From Planctomycetota bacterium (lineage in GTDB: Bacteria > Planctomycetota > SZUA-567 > JAFGGJ01): DNA of 38,304 nt. Position 1 is the stretch's first letter, and every line of letters starts with the position of its first letter. The notes under the pieces were generated by a model, which saw only the letters and a list, made by a program, of their open reading frames with translations, made no database searches and had not been told where the DNA came from. The DNA is taken from contig JAFGGJ010000060.1 in the NCBI GenBank assembly GCA_016930595.1, forward strand, positions 1-38,304, written 5' to 3'. A program made the position numbers and the translations under genes. Positions 16,901 through 24,326 of this stretch are shown here, piece by piece.

Positions 16901-17174
16901 CCCCCAGCCTTTGATTGCGGAACTGTTGGAGCTCCAGGGCCTTCTCAAGGTCTTCACGACTCAACTTCTCCCGGGCTACAAGCAGTTGTCCGAGACCTTC
17001 CCGGCGGTACTTCCCTTCGCTTGCAAGGGCGATTTCGCCTTCTTTTATGAGAAAGGATTTCCTGCCTTTTGGCGAGCGTACTTCCAGCAGCCCGGTGGAC
17101 CTGGTTTCGGCCAGATATTCCAGAACCCTCGCCAGGGCATAATCGGCTATGCTTCCGCGTTCCTTGTGTGCCAA
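13917..17174 (-). CDS. Large one-pass membrane protein: DUF4388-like, PEGA and beta-propeller-like domains
   Basis: This 1085-residue protein is modular. About residues 1-120 resemble DUF4388 (TGLLEVRSPKGRKSFLIKEG; GQLLVAREKLSREDLEKAL), found in two-component and gliding-type regulators. A helical segment and then a membrane helix (about 333-355, VWAIALLVVLLVSCGG) follow. Next are TPR-like helices (about 365-670) with repeated 'GDYESALTAYRQV' motifs. A PEGA domain lies at about 686-750 (SIPSGASVIVDGKPVGNTP), and the C-terminal 320 residues look like a PQQ-type beta-propeller. The N-terminus would be cytoplasmic and the rest external. TTG 17174 is the best start, with TAGGGG upstream; the frame is open to 17312 but would overlap the upstream gene. 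Function unknown, perhaps a sensor or scaffold. Confidence 0.83.
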   Translation of the reverse strand: MAHKERGSIADYALARVLEYLAETRSTGLLEVRSPKGRKSFLIKEGEIALASEGKYRREGLGQLLVAREKLSREDLEKALELQQFRNQRLGEVLLEMGLITQGDIQDCLKFQVEEEICDLFSWEQGVYEFRPDDKLSDDVLRSAITLEINPRALLVESAKRLTEWKQTSSYIPSPLVVYKLTPSGMDLLRSASQSARRVLAMVDEGLPVEEIVRQSYLGRFSVFKAISDLLKSVCIAERTREDLEHLAADNIRKKDYSAARLIYRRLMELAQAPIEVQRTREQLSYLDELEHTESKFLTAVAARMDSEQAATKAQPLERVEETTRTRRKRKVRVWAIALLVVLLVSCGGVIAVFTVPALHEKLFDPGSAEVDSIINSAQNALTQGDYQCALKTYEGFLVRHPTGRSREAILARHKELRRMINKEITSGLEEALRLAAEDEYREALDKIEYLLDAYPTSTVGPRLIDEKLRLTKEWKAFIAKSAAQVAQDKLVQARAEFQKGNLATAATLAQNVLDSEGIPDNLRSEADLLLKDATNLDKVLADMLATALEMQTRGDYESALTAYRQVIRRAPQSPKSHKARGHVQNIEETKERLRGMLDKADSLMTAGDLVAAMKILRTVSEQQGYLEASLAAQRLTPLNDRASRAKDVLEAYNRALEQHDNARVGKLARSLFDEYAQFIDISTVVIPATIHSIPSGASVIVDGKPVGNTPCTVLLSPSRRTPVRLACDGYNTAELVVDDPGKSIYRIYLERTPAARIQVPARIIATELLDANLLAVVTAPQETGEPCGFGLANLSDGTYSRSLALDMDSVQAVVRHEKFLYFLGGGKLVSVNLKKAASKTITYKLPRGLAVEQLYVQLAPLLTNKTVAGIIYENGRALGCAVDDGEIVWDSQPCGAVKASSTAVPGYIILHDDKNLVCVERIGAKESWTQPAQALLAGPAISQMGWYGFVSRQLTVVSGSLATGKTRSQAPMGGIRQIHPPMHLVADRDRLYLAAAEFLYVLNPAEGLVSETALDRVITLDPLVTEKHVYLVGDGGMHRIALDSLRSDWRYVTKGQILSILPLSKRIAVIENLDNAGKITLFDE

Positions 17175-17251
17175 CGACTTGCCCCTACCTTGGCTAGAGA
17201 GAAAAAAGCACCGGAAAGGCCGGACTGCGTTTCCTTCCCGGCAAGTGCCGG

Positions 17252-18307
17252 TTACTTGCTCTTGGCCAGGGCCCTCTCGGCCCAGGAAGTGCCTGTATAC
17301 TTGCTGGCACAATACGCAAAGATACGCTTACCTTCCTTTTTTAGCTGCGGCTGGTCCTTGGTGCTGATGTGTTCGCATAGCTCGCCGGCGTGGTAACAGG
17401 CTTCCGCGGCTATCGCCCTGGTGGATGGCCGGTCGTACAGAACGAACACTCTGACAAAGCTGTCGAGAGCCTTGGTGAGTTTGTCGATGTCCGTACGGCC
17501 CTGTTTCATTTCAATCTGACCGAGGTAATAGTATACGCTGGCAAGCGTTTCTGCCGGAGTGCCTTCTCCCCGGCTGAGTATGTCGTTGGCGACGGTGCGG
17601 ACGTCGTTGAACTTGTCCAGCTTGAACGCGCAGCGCAGTTCCCCGGACTTGGCCTGCGAGTAGATGGCGTCGTTTACGCCGTCCGTCGCGGCGGCGACAC
17701 GGGAATACGAACGGATGGCATCGTTGAATTTGCCCTGGTTCTCCTGGATGAAGGCGCTCAGGTACGCGGCGTTGTCGGGATCGACTTCCTTCAGGGGCGG
17801 GAGCAGGTCCTTGGCGCCGTCCCAGTCCTGCTTCTGAATCTTCAGGTGGATGCTCGTATCGATCGTGTTGTAGAGAAACTTGGTCCTGGGATGTTCTTTC
17901 AACAGTCGGCCGAAGATCTCGAGCGCCCTGTCAACGTCGCCAATCCTGGCGTAGGCGTCGCCCATGCCGTAGAGGATGTACTGCGTGAGCAGGGGGTTGT
18001 GCCGCTGGTTCAGGGCTTCTTCATAGCCGTCGGCGGCTCCTTCGTAATTGCCCAGCCGGGCTGCTGATTGCGCGGAAGTAAAGGCCGGTGGCGTCTGCTG
18101 GTAGATGACCTGTTTCACCTTGTCCTGTTCGAAGGTAAGCGTGCCGCTGCCTTCGGCGCTCCTTATTTCCACGGATTTGCAGTCGTCAATGGTGACAACG
18201 CCTCGGTGGGAAGCGTTCTCCAGAATAATCTCATCCGCTCCCAGGATGCCGGACAGGAGAAAGAACACGCATGTGGCGGACAGTTTCAGCAGCGTTGCGC
18301 GGTGCAT
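17252..18307 (-). CDS. Exported TPR-repeat protein
   Basis: This 351-residue protein has an N-terminal signal peptide (MHRATLLKLSATCVFFLLSG, cleaved near ILGADE) and a short beta-rich segment (about 25-70). From residue 75 on it carries tetratricopeptide repeats, such as ARLGNYEGAADGYEEAL, YARIGDVDRALEIFGRLL and IQENQGKFNDAIRSYSRV. These repeats form a superhelical protein-binding scaffold, here outside the cytoplasmic membrane. ATG 18307 has GGGAGGG six bases upstream. It is 12 bases downstream of the FHA gene and 77 bases upstream of the large PEGA protein, whose external part also holds TPR-like helices. A shared complex is likely but inferred from position. Confidence 0.85.
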   Translation of the reverse strand: MHRATLLKLSATCVFFLLSGILGADEIILENASHRGVVTIDDCKSVEIRSAEGSGTLTFEQDKVKQVIYQQTPPAFTSAQSAARLGNYEGAADGYEEALNQRHNPLLTQYILYGMGDAYARIGDVDRALEIFGRLLKEHPRTKFLYNTIDTSIHLKIQKQDWDGAKDLLPPLKEVDPDNAAYLSAFIQENQGKFNDAIRSYSRVAAATDGVNDAIYSQAKSGELRCAFKLDKFNDVRTVANDILSRGEGTPAETLASVYYYLGQIEMKQGRTDIDKLTKALDSFVRVFVLYDRPSTRAIAAEACYHAGELCEHISTKDQPQLKKEGKRIFAYCASKYTGTSWAERALAKSK

Positions 18308-18319
18308 CGGATACCCTCC

Positions 18320-19021
18320 CTACTTGATCGGTTCAAGCCCGGCGTCGGTATCGTCGTCCGGCTTGGTAGTCTTGTCTTCCTGCTCTTTCCATTTGAGATA
18401 GCTTACGACGTCCTTGGGCGCAATGCCCTTGTCCTCGACAACACTGACACAGGTCTCGCACAGGTAAAGGCCGTCGAGCCGCCGGGCCTTGTCGGCTTCG
18501 AGATCTTCGGGCTTGATGACGATGCCGCAGGCCTCGCAGAAACGGCCCTTGGCTGATATCAGGCGGCGGCTTTCGGTCAGTTCCTCGGGTATTTTGCCCA
18601 TGGCGGCGTATTTGGCGGCCATGATTTTGCTCTTTCCCCCGATTTTGCGCTTCTTGCGGGGGACTTCGGCCGTGTCGTCGTCCGGTCCGGCCGGCTCCAC
18701 TTCCAGGGCGAAAACGTCTATGCCGGGCAGACCCCCGCCGTCTTCGAATTCCAGCACGGTGTAGCCTAGGCGGATTTTATCGCCCTCTTCAAGAATGGTT
18801 TCAGATACCCGCATGCCGTTTACGAAGACTCCGTTTGTACTGTTCATGTCTTTGACCACGTACCCCGCAGGGCTCTTGTATATGGCGCAGTGTTTCCTGG
18901 AAAGCCTCCCGTCAGGGAAGTTAACGTCTCCCAGTGCCCGGCCGATGACAATTTCCCCTTCTTCGGGAAGAGTAATCTCCCTGCCGCGCTCATCGCCCGC
19001 CACCACAACCAATGTGGCCAT
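18320..19021 (-). CDS. FHA-domain protein with C-terminal zinc ribbon
   Basis: This 233-residue cytoplasmic protein begins with a forkhead-associated domain that binds phosphothreonine peptides. It shows the IVIGRALGDVNF strand, the LSRKHCAIY motif and MNSTNGVFVNG, with the conserved Gly-Arg, Ser-x-x-His and Asn residues all present. A basic linker (PRKKRKIGGKSK) follows. A four-Cys segment comes next (CEACG about 25 residues before CETC), probably a zinc-ribbon fold. ATG 19021 has GGAGG four bases upstream; the frame is open to 19045. It is the first gene of the minus-strand run and lies directly behind a consensus promoter. No Ser/Thr kinase is in the window to phosphorylate a partner. Confidence 0.88.
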   Translation of the reverse strand: MATLVVVAGDERGREITLPEEGEIVIGRALGDVNFPDGRLSRKHCAIYKSPAGYVVKDMNSTNGVFVNGMRVSETILEEGDKIRLGYTVLEFEDGGGLPGIDVFALEVEPAGPDDDTAEVPRKKRKIGGKSKIMAAKYAAMGKIPEELTESRRLISAKGRFCEACGIVIKPEDLEADKARRLDGLYLCETCVSVVEDKGIAPKDVVSYLKWKEQEDKTTKPDDDTDAGLEPIK

Positions 19022-19047
19022 TGTTCCTCCGGTGCCTGACTCCATCC

Positions 19048-19076
19048 ATTATAGTGCGCTCCAGGACGTGCGTCAA
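19048..19076 (-). promoter_or_regulatory. Consensus promoter of the FHA-TPR-PEGA operon
   Basis: Minus-strand TTGACG (19076-19071) and a perfect TATAAT (19053-19048) are spaced by 17 bases. The start is predicted near 19041, about 20 bases before the FHA gene's ATG. Confidence 0.8.
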
Positions 19077-19144
19077 GATTGTGAGAAAGAAGCAGAAACA
19101 GGAGAACCACGGGACCCTTAAAGACGTTTAACACTGATAGCAGG

Positions 19145-19173
19145 TTGCAATACGCCTGATCCATGGCTTAAAT
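19145..19173 (+). promoter_or_regulatory. Candidate promoter of the prenyltransferase-repeat gene
   Basis: TTGCAA (19145-19150) and TTAAAT (19168-19173) are 17 bases apart, facing away from the FHA operon promoter. The elements are only partial matches to consensus. Confidence 0.4.
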
Positions 19174-19209
19174 ACTTGTGGACTAATTGGCGAGAGGAGT
19201 CGGACGGAC

Positions 19210-20424
19210 ATGAAAAGCAGAACTTGGATAATCCTTATCATAGGCGTTGTTGCCATCGGTATCGTGGCTGTAACAGCGAGACGTGCAAAAAATACGGACG
19301 ATAGTAAAGTCGGCTCCGGTACTCCGGGCCCGTCCGCAGTGCCTGATGCGCCGGCAAGCCCCAAGGCCGCCATGCTGAAGAGCCTCAGGAAGGGCGTGCA
19401 ATACCTGGAGGCCAGTCAGAACGAGGACGGTTCCTGGGGGCAGTTCCAGGCGGGCGTGGGTATAACGGCGCTCGGCGCCCACGCGATGCTGATTTCACCC
19501 CTTGGTCTGACCGAAGAAAATACGCCCGCCCTCAAGAAGGCCATTGCCTTCATCGTCGCCCATGCGCAGGAAAACGGCGAGATCAACATCGTGGACCAGG
19601 GACTTGGCAATTACAACACGAGCCTGGCGATTATTGCCTTGAACAATACCGGGAACAAGGCCTATGACGACGTGATAAAAAAAGGTCAGAAGTATGTCAT
19701 GAGCGTGCAGCACGACGGTGGACCGGATGACGCCAGCACAGGCGGATACGGCTATAATACCAAGCGCGGCCGGGCTGATATTTCAAACACTCAGTGGGCT
19801 ATTGAAGCCTTGCGGGAAACCGGCCTTTCCGAAGGTGACGAGCAGTTCAAAAAGGCGCTCACCTTCCTTCACCATGTGCACAATTCGAGCGAAGTCAATT
19901 CCTTGCCCTGGGCGGCCGTGGTCAATGATGGCGGCGCCGTCTACACGCCGGATCCGGATGATATTGACGAGGACCCCGTATCCAAGGCCGGTAAGGTGGA
20001 AGGCCGGGGCGGTCAGCAGGGCTGGAAGTCCTACGGCATGACTTACGCCATGCTGAAATCCTATCTCTATGTGGGGATGGAGAAGGATTCCCCGGAAGTC
20101 AAGCTGGCCTGGGGCTGGATTCAGAACAACTGGACTGTAGATGAAAATCCCGGACTGGGGGAAGAAGGTTATTTCTATTATCTTACGACATTTTCAAAAA
20201 CTCTGGCCATGGTAAACGACCCTGTTGTCGTCGATAAGGACGGCCGCGAACACAGGTGGGCGGATGAACTGGCGGCCAGGCTGGCAAAGTTGCAGAAGGA
20301 GGACGGGTCCTGGAAGAACGAAGCGAGCAGGTGGTATGAGGCGGACACTACGTTGGTTACGGCGTATGCGATCCGCTCCCTGTCTTATGCCTACCCCTTC
20401 GCGTCCGGCAAAACCTCTGAGTAG
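19210..20424 (+). CDS. Exported prenyltransferase/squalene-oxidase-repeat protein
   Basis: This 404-residue protein has an uncleaved or late-cleaved N-terminal membrane segment (about residues 5-22, WIILIIGVVAIGIVAVTA). An alpha/alpha-toroid domain follows, of the type found in terpene cyclases and prenyltransferase beta subunits. QW-type repeats are visible: EASQNEDGSWGQF near residue 75, then YNTSLAIIALNNTG, ISNTQWAIEALRETG and finally LQKEDGSWKNEASRWYEAD. I see no DxDD or DDxxD catalytic motif, so a binding or structural role outside the membrane is more likely than terpene cyclisation. ATG 19210 has GAGGAG about ten bases upstream. It is followed after 13 bases by another exported protein gene. 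Confidence 0.83.
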   Translation: MKSRTWIILIIGVVAIGIVAVTARRAKNTDDSKVGSGTPGPSAVPDAPASPKAAMLKSLRKGVQYLEASQNEDGSWGQFQAGVGITALGAHAMLISPLGLTEENTPALKKAIAFIVAHAQENGEINIVDQGLGNYNTSLAIIALNNTGNKAYDDVIKKGQKYVMSVQHDGGPDDASTGGYGYNTKRGRADISNTQWAIEALRETGLSEGDEQFKKALTFLHHVHNSSEVNSLPWAAVVNDGGAVYTPDPDDIDEDPVSKAGKVEGRGGQQGWKSYGMTYAMLKSYLYVGMEKDSPEVKLAWGWIQNNWTVDENPGLGEEGYFYYLTTFSKTLAMVNDPVVVDKDGREHRWADELAARLAKLQKEDGSWKNEASRWYEADTTLVTAYAIRSLSYAYPFASGKTSE

Positions 20425-20437
20425 GAGCGCGCAGTCA

Positions 20438-21874
20438 ATGAAGCAAATCGTCACGATACCGGCAATACTCTTGTTCGCATGTTTTTCCATTGCCGCCGAA
20501 GAAGCTGAATCCGTGGCCAGGGAACCCTTCGCCGTTTCGGGCTGGAAGTATGTCCGGATGCGTAAGGGAAGAGGGGGCGAGTCCAACGTCGTCACCATTT
20601 CTTTCAAGTTGAAGAACCTGACCGGCCAGAAGCTCGAAAGGGTCGCTCTCGATCTCGACCTGCGCGAAGCCATGGGCATCCAGGCCGGCAGGATGAAGGC
20701 CCAGGCCATCCGCTACATGAAACCTGACGAAGAAGTGGACGTGGAAATAACCGCCGCTTGGGTACCGGTTTTCAGCACGTATTTCCTGAACTGCCGTTAC
20801 AGGGTGGAGCGGCAGAACTGTGAAGCGAGCTATCTCGGCGTCAGCCCCTGGGACAAGCCGCTGTTTGTGCCGCCCAAGCCCGAAGGCCGCAACGTCCGCC
20901 TGCTTGTCATGGGATACGAACTGAGTTCCGATCCGAAGACGGGCCAGGGCCTCTTGTCGGTCAAGGTGAAGAACTTCGGCGGACTGCCCGCAAGAAGGCC
21001 TCAGATCAGGCTGAGAGTCTACTCCTCCGACAGGAAGCTCCTTGGGCAGCTTCAGGCGGATCTGAGGCCCCCCAAGCTGCCGAAGGACAAAATTGAGGCT
21101 GTACCGCCCGGCGAAGAACGAAAGTACATGCTGGTGATGTTCGGGGTACCCAACTACGACATGTACGACGTTTTTGTCACTCACGACGCTCCTTGGCCCG
21201 AAGAATCGCTGCCGGGCGACAAGTTTACGGATGCCAGGGATATCGAGATCATCGTGACCTCGGCCAAGGTTGAAAAACGGGAACTGGTCGTCGGCTGCAA
21301 GGCGAGAAACGGCCTGGCTAAACCGGTCGCCAAGCTGGACGTGGATTTCTGGCTTGTGAATCATGAGACCGTCAAGGACGAAGACGGCCGTGAAACGGTG
21401 GAGAAGAGACCTGTGGAAGTGGCGAGAACTAAAGTGGCGACGGGGCTCGCTCTCGAACCGGGCGACATGAAGGATTTTACTTTCAGGATGCCGGTCCCCG
21501 TAAAGAGGTTTGAGGACTACGGGTACCAGCTTGCTTATGAAGAGCCGGGTTCTGAAGTGTCTGCGGGGGAAGGCAAGGGTACGCAGAAACTGGGGGAAGT
21601 TTCCTTCGAAGTCACGGGCGGCGAGCGGTTGAAAGAAGGGGGCGTAAGGCTGGAAGGCTTTGTCCGGCAGACCGGGGGCGAGTCGGAAGTGCAGGTCTCG
21701 GTTGCCTTTATCTTCAAGGATGAAGCCGGCAAGGAAGTTGCACGCAAGACGTTGAATATGACAGTGCCGCAGGACGGGCGCAAGTTTTTCAACGAGACCT
21801 ACGGAGACGTTACCGCGTTTGCCGATTACACGGTCGAACTGGGAGAAATAGTACCGCAAGCCCCGCAGAAGTAA
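20438..21874 (+). CDS. Exported beta-rich protein of unknown function
   Basis: This 478-residue product has a signal peptide (MKQIVTIPAILLFACFSIAA, cleaved before EEAES). The mature part is made of about four beta-sandwich-like segments, each beginning with a pattern like 'vsgw+yvr...nvvtisfkLkNltgqkle' or 'ISFKLKNLTG'. These recall FxLYD-like or transglutaminase-associated beta domains that describe properties of unstructured linkers in other exported proteins. No catalytic residues are evident. ATG 20438 lies 14 bases after the preceding stop, with GGAG about 11 bases before it. Co-transcription with the prenyltransferase-repeat gene suggests that the two proteins work together in the envelope, which is inferred. 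Confidence 0.72.
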   Translation: MKQIVTIPAILLFACFSIAAEEAESVAREPFAVSGWKYVRMRKGRGGESNVVTISFKLKNLTGQKLERVALDLDLREAMGIQAGRMKAQAIRYMKPDEEVDVEITAAWVPVFSTYFLNCRYRVERQNCEASYLGVSPWDKPLFVPPKPEGRNVRLLVMGYELSSDPKTGQGLLSVKVKNFGGLPARRPQIRLRVYSSDRKLLGQLQADLRPPKLPKDKIEAVPPGEERKYMLVMFGVPNYDMYDVFVTHDAPWPEESLPGDKFTDARDIEIIVTSAKVEKRELVVGCKARNGLAKPVAKLDVDFWLVNHETVKDEDGRETVEKRPVEVARTKVATGLALEPGDMKDFTFRMPVPVKRFEDYGYQLAYEEPGSEVSAGEGKGTQKLGEVSFEVTGGERLKEGGVRLEGFVRQTGGESEVQVSVAFIFKDEAGKEVARKTLNMTVPQDGRKFFNETYGDVTAFADYTVELGEIVPQAPQK

Positions 21875-21899
21875 CCTTCAATGCCCGATGTCCACCGGC

Positions 21900-22715
21900 C
21901 TATTTCCGGATGAATCTGTACATCGCGTAATGCATGTTTTTTTCAAATCGCTCAGGATCCAGCCACTTGGGGGCGTTTTCATTGAGAACCTGGTCGACTT
22001 TTTTCAGTTTGCGACCATAGAACAAACGGGCCAGGAACCACAGGAAAGGCTTGTTCCGGCGGGCGGAATCCTTGACGAAGTGAAAAAGCTTCTGGCCGTA
22101 CGAAAGAAAGAGCAGGGCGACTTCCAGGTTGGGCAGTACCTGCTTGGTGATATCCCTGTGATAGTCCGTTCTGTAGCCCGATGCTTCGGCGGCCTTCACG
22201 AATTCCTCCTCGATCCAGCAGTTGGGATAGGAATCGCCCGGCTGGATCTGGAAAAACTCGGCCAGAACGATGCATGAACCAGGTTCCGTGATTTCAAGGC
22301 ACTTCGGGAAAAAGGCTTCCTTCTCGATGTACTGCGGGCTTTCGCCGAAAAGCAGGCAGTCGTATTTCTTGTCGGTCTTCAGGTCTTCGAATCGGGCCAG
22401 ATGGAAGACCGAACCGGCGTTGATTTCCTGGAATTTCTCCCCGTGGTACTTGTCCGGACTCAGCCCTTCCGTGTCATAGCCCTTTTCAATAAGCATTTTC
22501 GACGTGTCTCCCAGTCCGGAACCCACATCAAGCACGCTCTTGACTCCGTCGGGTATCATGCCGGTAAGAGCTTCCTTGTAGTTCATCTGGGCCTGCTTGA
22601 GAGCTTCGAGAGTATAGGGCTGGTCTTCGGTGAAAAGGCCGAAGTGCAATGATTCCAGGCCAAACGCCTGCTGAAGGCATTTTAACCCAAGGTCATGTTC
22701 GTTTCGTTTCGCCAT
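21900..22715 (-). CDS. SAM-dependent class I methyltransferase
   Basis: This 271-residue cytoplasmic protein has a Rossmann-like methyltransferase core: motif I is SVLDVGSGLGDTSKML (about residue 60), an acidic GLSPDKYHG follows, and motif IV-like YDCLLFGESPQYI comes next. The C-terminal part (about residues 180-270) is helical and basic and may select the substrate. The overall layout resembles ubiquinone/menaquinone-type and small-molecule methyltransferases. ATG 22715 is chosen because GGGG lies nine bases upstream; ATG 22733 has no such site. It converges on the exported gene ending at 21874 with only 25 bases between, and I see no terminator there. Substrate unknown. Confidence 0.82.
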   Translation of the reverse strand: MAKRNEHDLGLKCLQQAFGLESLHFGLFTEDQPYTLEALKQAQMNYKEALTGMIPDGVKSVLDVGSGLGDTSKMLIEKGYDTEGLSPDKYHGEKFQEINAGSVFHLARFEDLKTDKKYDCLLFGESPQYIEKEAFFPKCLEITEPGSCIVLAEFFQIQPGDSYPNCWIEEEFVKAAEASGYRTDYHRDITKQVLPNLEVALLFLSYGQKLFHFVKDSARRNKPFLWFLARLFYGRKLKKVDQVLNENAPKWLDPERFEKNMHYAMYRFIRK

Positions 22716-22826
22716 TAGTGGGTTCCCCTTCATGATTGTTGATACATATCAGTTAAGAAAAGCATAACCATAAAGTATTTCAGGACAGTTTACCCGGTAT
22801 TGGCGTGTGGACAAGTATCATATTTG

Positions 22827-23057
22827 TCATGCAGGACTGCGGTATTTGATAAAGAGTACAAATACCACGGTGAGCACGGCGCAGATCAGCAACGCCAGCC
22901 AGGCGTTCGCCACAAAATACGGACAGGCGCCGAGCGCCACTCCGAAAAGAAGGTGATAAAGCCTGCGCTGTTTTATGCCGTACAGCATGAACGCCGTACC
23001 CACGGCATTGCTCAGAACCGTTATGAACCACCATCCGGCGCTCGCGTTTTCAAACAT
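22827..23057 (-). CDS. Small three-helix membrane protein
   Basis: This 76-residue protein appears to span the membrane three times: about residues 10-28 (WWFITVLSNAVGTAFMLYG), 37-53 and 55-72 (LALLICAVLTVVFVLFI). Between the first two lies a basic KQRR loop, and the tail is KYRSPA. A PYFV motif joins the second and third segments. ATG 23057 follows GGTGGAAG; an upstream GTG at 23081 keeps the frame open but has no benefit. No known family or neighbour reveals its function. The gene stands alone on the minus strand, facing away from the aldolase gene. Confidence 0.65.
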   Translation of the reverse strand: MFENASAGWWFITVLSNAVGTAFMLYGIKQRRLYHLLFGVALGACPYFVANAWLALLICAVLTVVFVLFIKYRSPA

Positions 23058-23189
23058 CTTCCACCGTTCTTCTCCTCGCACGTGGCACGCCGCTTATTTT
23101 ACTTCCTCGAGGCGTTTGACCAGCGACAGTATGATATCCGGCGGTGCGACCCGGGTGTGGATGCAACGGGCCATTAAAGCATATTTGAC

Positions 23190-23218
23190 TTGCAATCCTG
23201 GCAATATTGGTGGACAAT
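23190..23218 (+). promoter_or_regulatory. Weak candidate promoter of the aldolase gene
   Basis: TTGCAA (23190-23195) and GACAAT (23213-23218) are 17 bases apart, about 62 bases before the ATG at 23280. Both boxes match consensus in four of six positions. An overlapping TTGACT at 23185-23190 has no -10 at proper distance. Confidence 0.3.
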
Positions 23219-23279
23219 GCGGAGCAATGATGTGCCCTGGAGTTTTTCCCGAAACATGGTTTCTTGAGCAGGAGTTGCT

Positions 23280-24275
23280 ATGGAACACGTCAAGGATGCG
23301 ATGGCGAAGGGAACCTGGCTTACATACCGTCCGGATATCAAGATCCTGGACTGCACGATACGCGACGGCGGCCTTATCAACAACCATATGTTTGAAGATG
23401 GTATTGTAAAGGCGGTCTATGATGCTCTTGTAAAGGCCGGCATTGATTACATGGAGATGGGCTACAAGGCCGACAAGAAGATATTCGCGCAGGATGAATA
23501 CGGCAGGTGGAAATACTGCGATGAGGACGATATCCGCAGGATAGTCGGCGACAACGCCACTGGGACGAAGATTTCCGTCATGGCCGACGCCGAGCGGACC
23601 GATTATCACAATGATATCCTGCCCAAAAACGAAAGCGTGGTGGACGCGTACAGAATCGCCACGTATATCCACCAGATACCTACTGCCCTGGACATGATAA
23701 AAGACGCCCACGACAAGGGCTATGAGACGATACTGCAGCTCATGGCCGTGTCCATAGTCCAGGAAAGGGAACTCGAAGAAGCTCTTCAGGTCTTTGCTGA
23801 GACCCCTGTCAGCGCCGTATACATCGTTGACAGTTTCGGCGCCTTCTACAGCGAACAGGTCCGCGACCTGACGGTCATGTACATGAAAGCGCTTGAGCAG
23901 ACCGGCAAGGAGGTGGGCATACACGCACATAACAACCAGCAGCTGGCGTACGCTAACACGATCGAGGCGCTGATTGTGGGCGCAAGCCGTCTCGATGCTA
24001 CAATGAACGGCATTGGCAGGGGCGCCGGGAATTGCCCCCTCGAACTCATAGTCGGTTTCCTCAAAAACCCCAAGTTCCATATCCGCCCGATACTCGAAGC
24101 GATAAGAGATGTCTGCGAGCCGCTGAAAGCCCAGATGGAATGGGGCTATATGGTCCCTTACATGATTACGGGGCAGCTCAACAGGCACCCGCGGACAGCC
24201 ATAGCCATGCGCGCCGGCGGCGCTCCCACGGATTACGTCAAGTTCTACGACGGCCTCATGGAAGAGGAATCCTGA
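23280..24275 (+). CDS. HMGL-like (DRE-TIM) aldolase
   Basis: This 331-residue enzyme is of the DRE-TIM metallolyase group, the family of HMG-CoA lyase, isopropylmalate synthase and 4-hydroxy-2-oxovalerate aldolase. The opening LDCTIRDGGLINNH supplies the R-D pair and a metal-binding Asp. IHAHNNQQLAYANTIEAL supplies the H-x-H metal site, and TMNGIGRGAGNCPLE is the usual glycine-rich loop. The 'CTIRDGG' variant in place of 'DTTLRDG' is closest to the MhpE-like aldolases. It would cleave or form a carbon-carbon bond next to a 2-oxo acid. ATG 23280 has AGGAG five bases upstream. No acetaldehyde dehydrogenase or hydratase of the catechol meta-pathway is nearby, so the substrate is open. Confidence 0.87.
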   Translation: MEHVKDAMAKGTWLTYRPDIKILDCTIRDGGLINNHMFEDGIVKAVYDALVKAGIDYMEMGYKADKKIFAQDEYGRWKYCDEDDIRRIVGDNATGTKISVMADAERTDYHNDILPKNESVVDAYRIATYIHQIPTALDMIKDAHDKGYETILQLMAVSIVQERELEEALQVFAETPVSAVYIVDSFGAFYSEQVRDLTVMYMKALEQTGKEVGIHAHNNQQLAYANTIEALIVGASRLDATMNGIGRGAGNCPLELIVGFLKNPKFHIRPILEAIRDVCEPLKAQMEWGYMVPYMITGQLNRHPRTAIAMRAGGAPTDYVKFYDGLMEEES

Positions 24276-24326
24276 AGGCTGCGTTCTCCCGCGGGGGGCG
24301 TGGGCGGCTGCTCCCGGCCGCTCTCC

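Noticed and set aside
22740..22790. AT-rich stretch resembling a dif site near the possible skew switch
   Set aside because: The two arms do not match the XerC/XerD consensus well enough.
22810..22828. Imperfect inverted repeat GACAA...TTGTC as an operator
   Set aside because: Only five paired bases, at the end of a gene rather than near a clear promoter.
23094..24188. Minus-strand ORF (364 codons) opposite the aldolase
   Set aside because: Shadow of the DRE-TIM aldolase gene.
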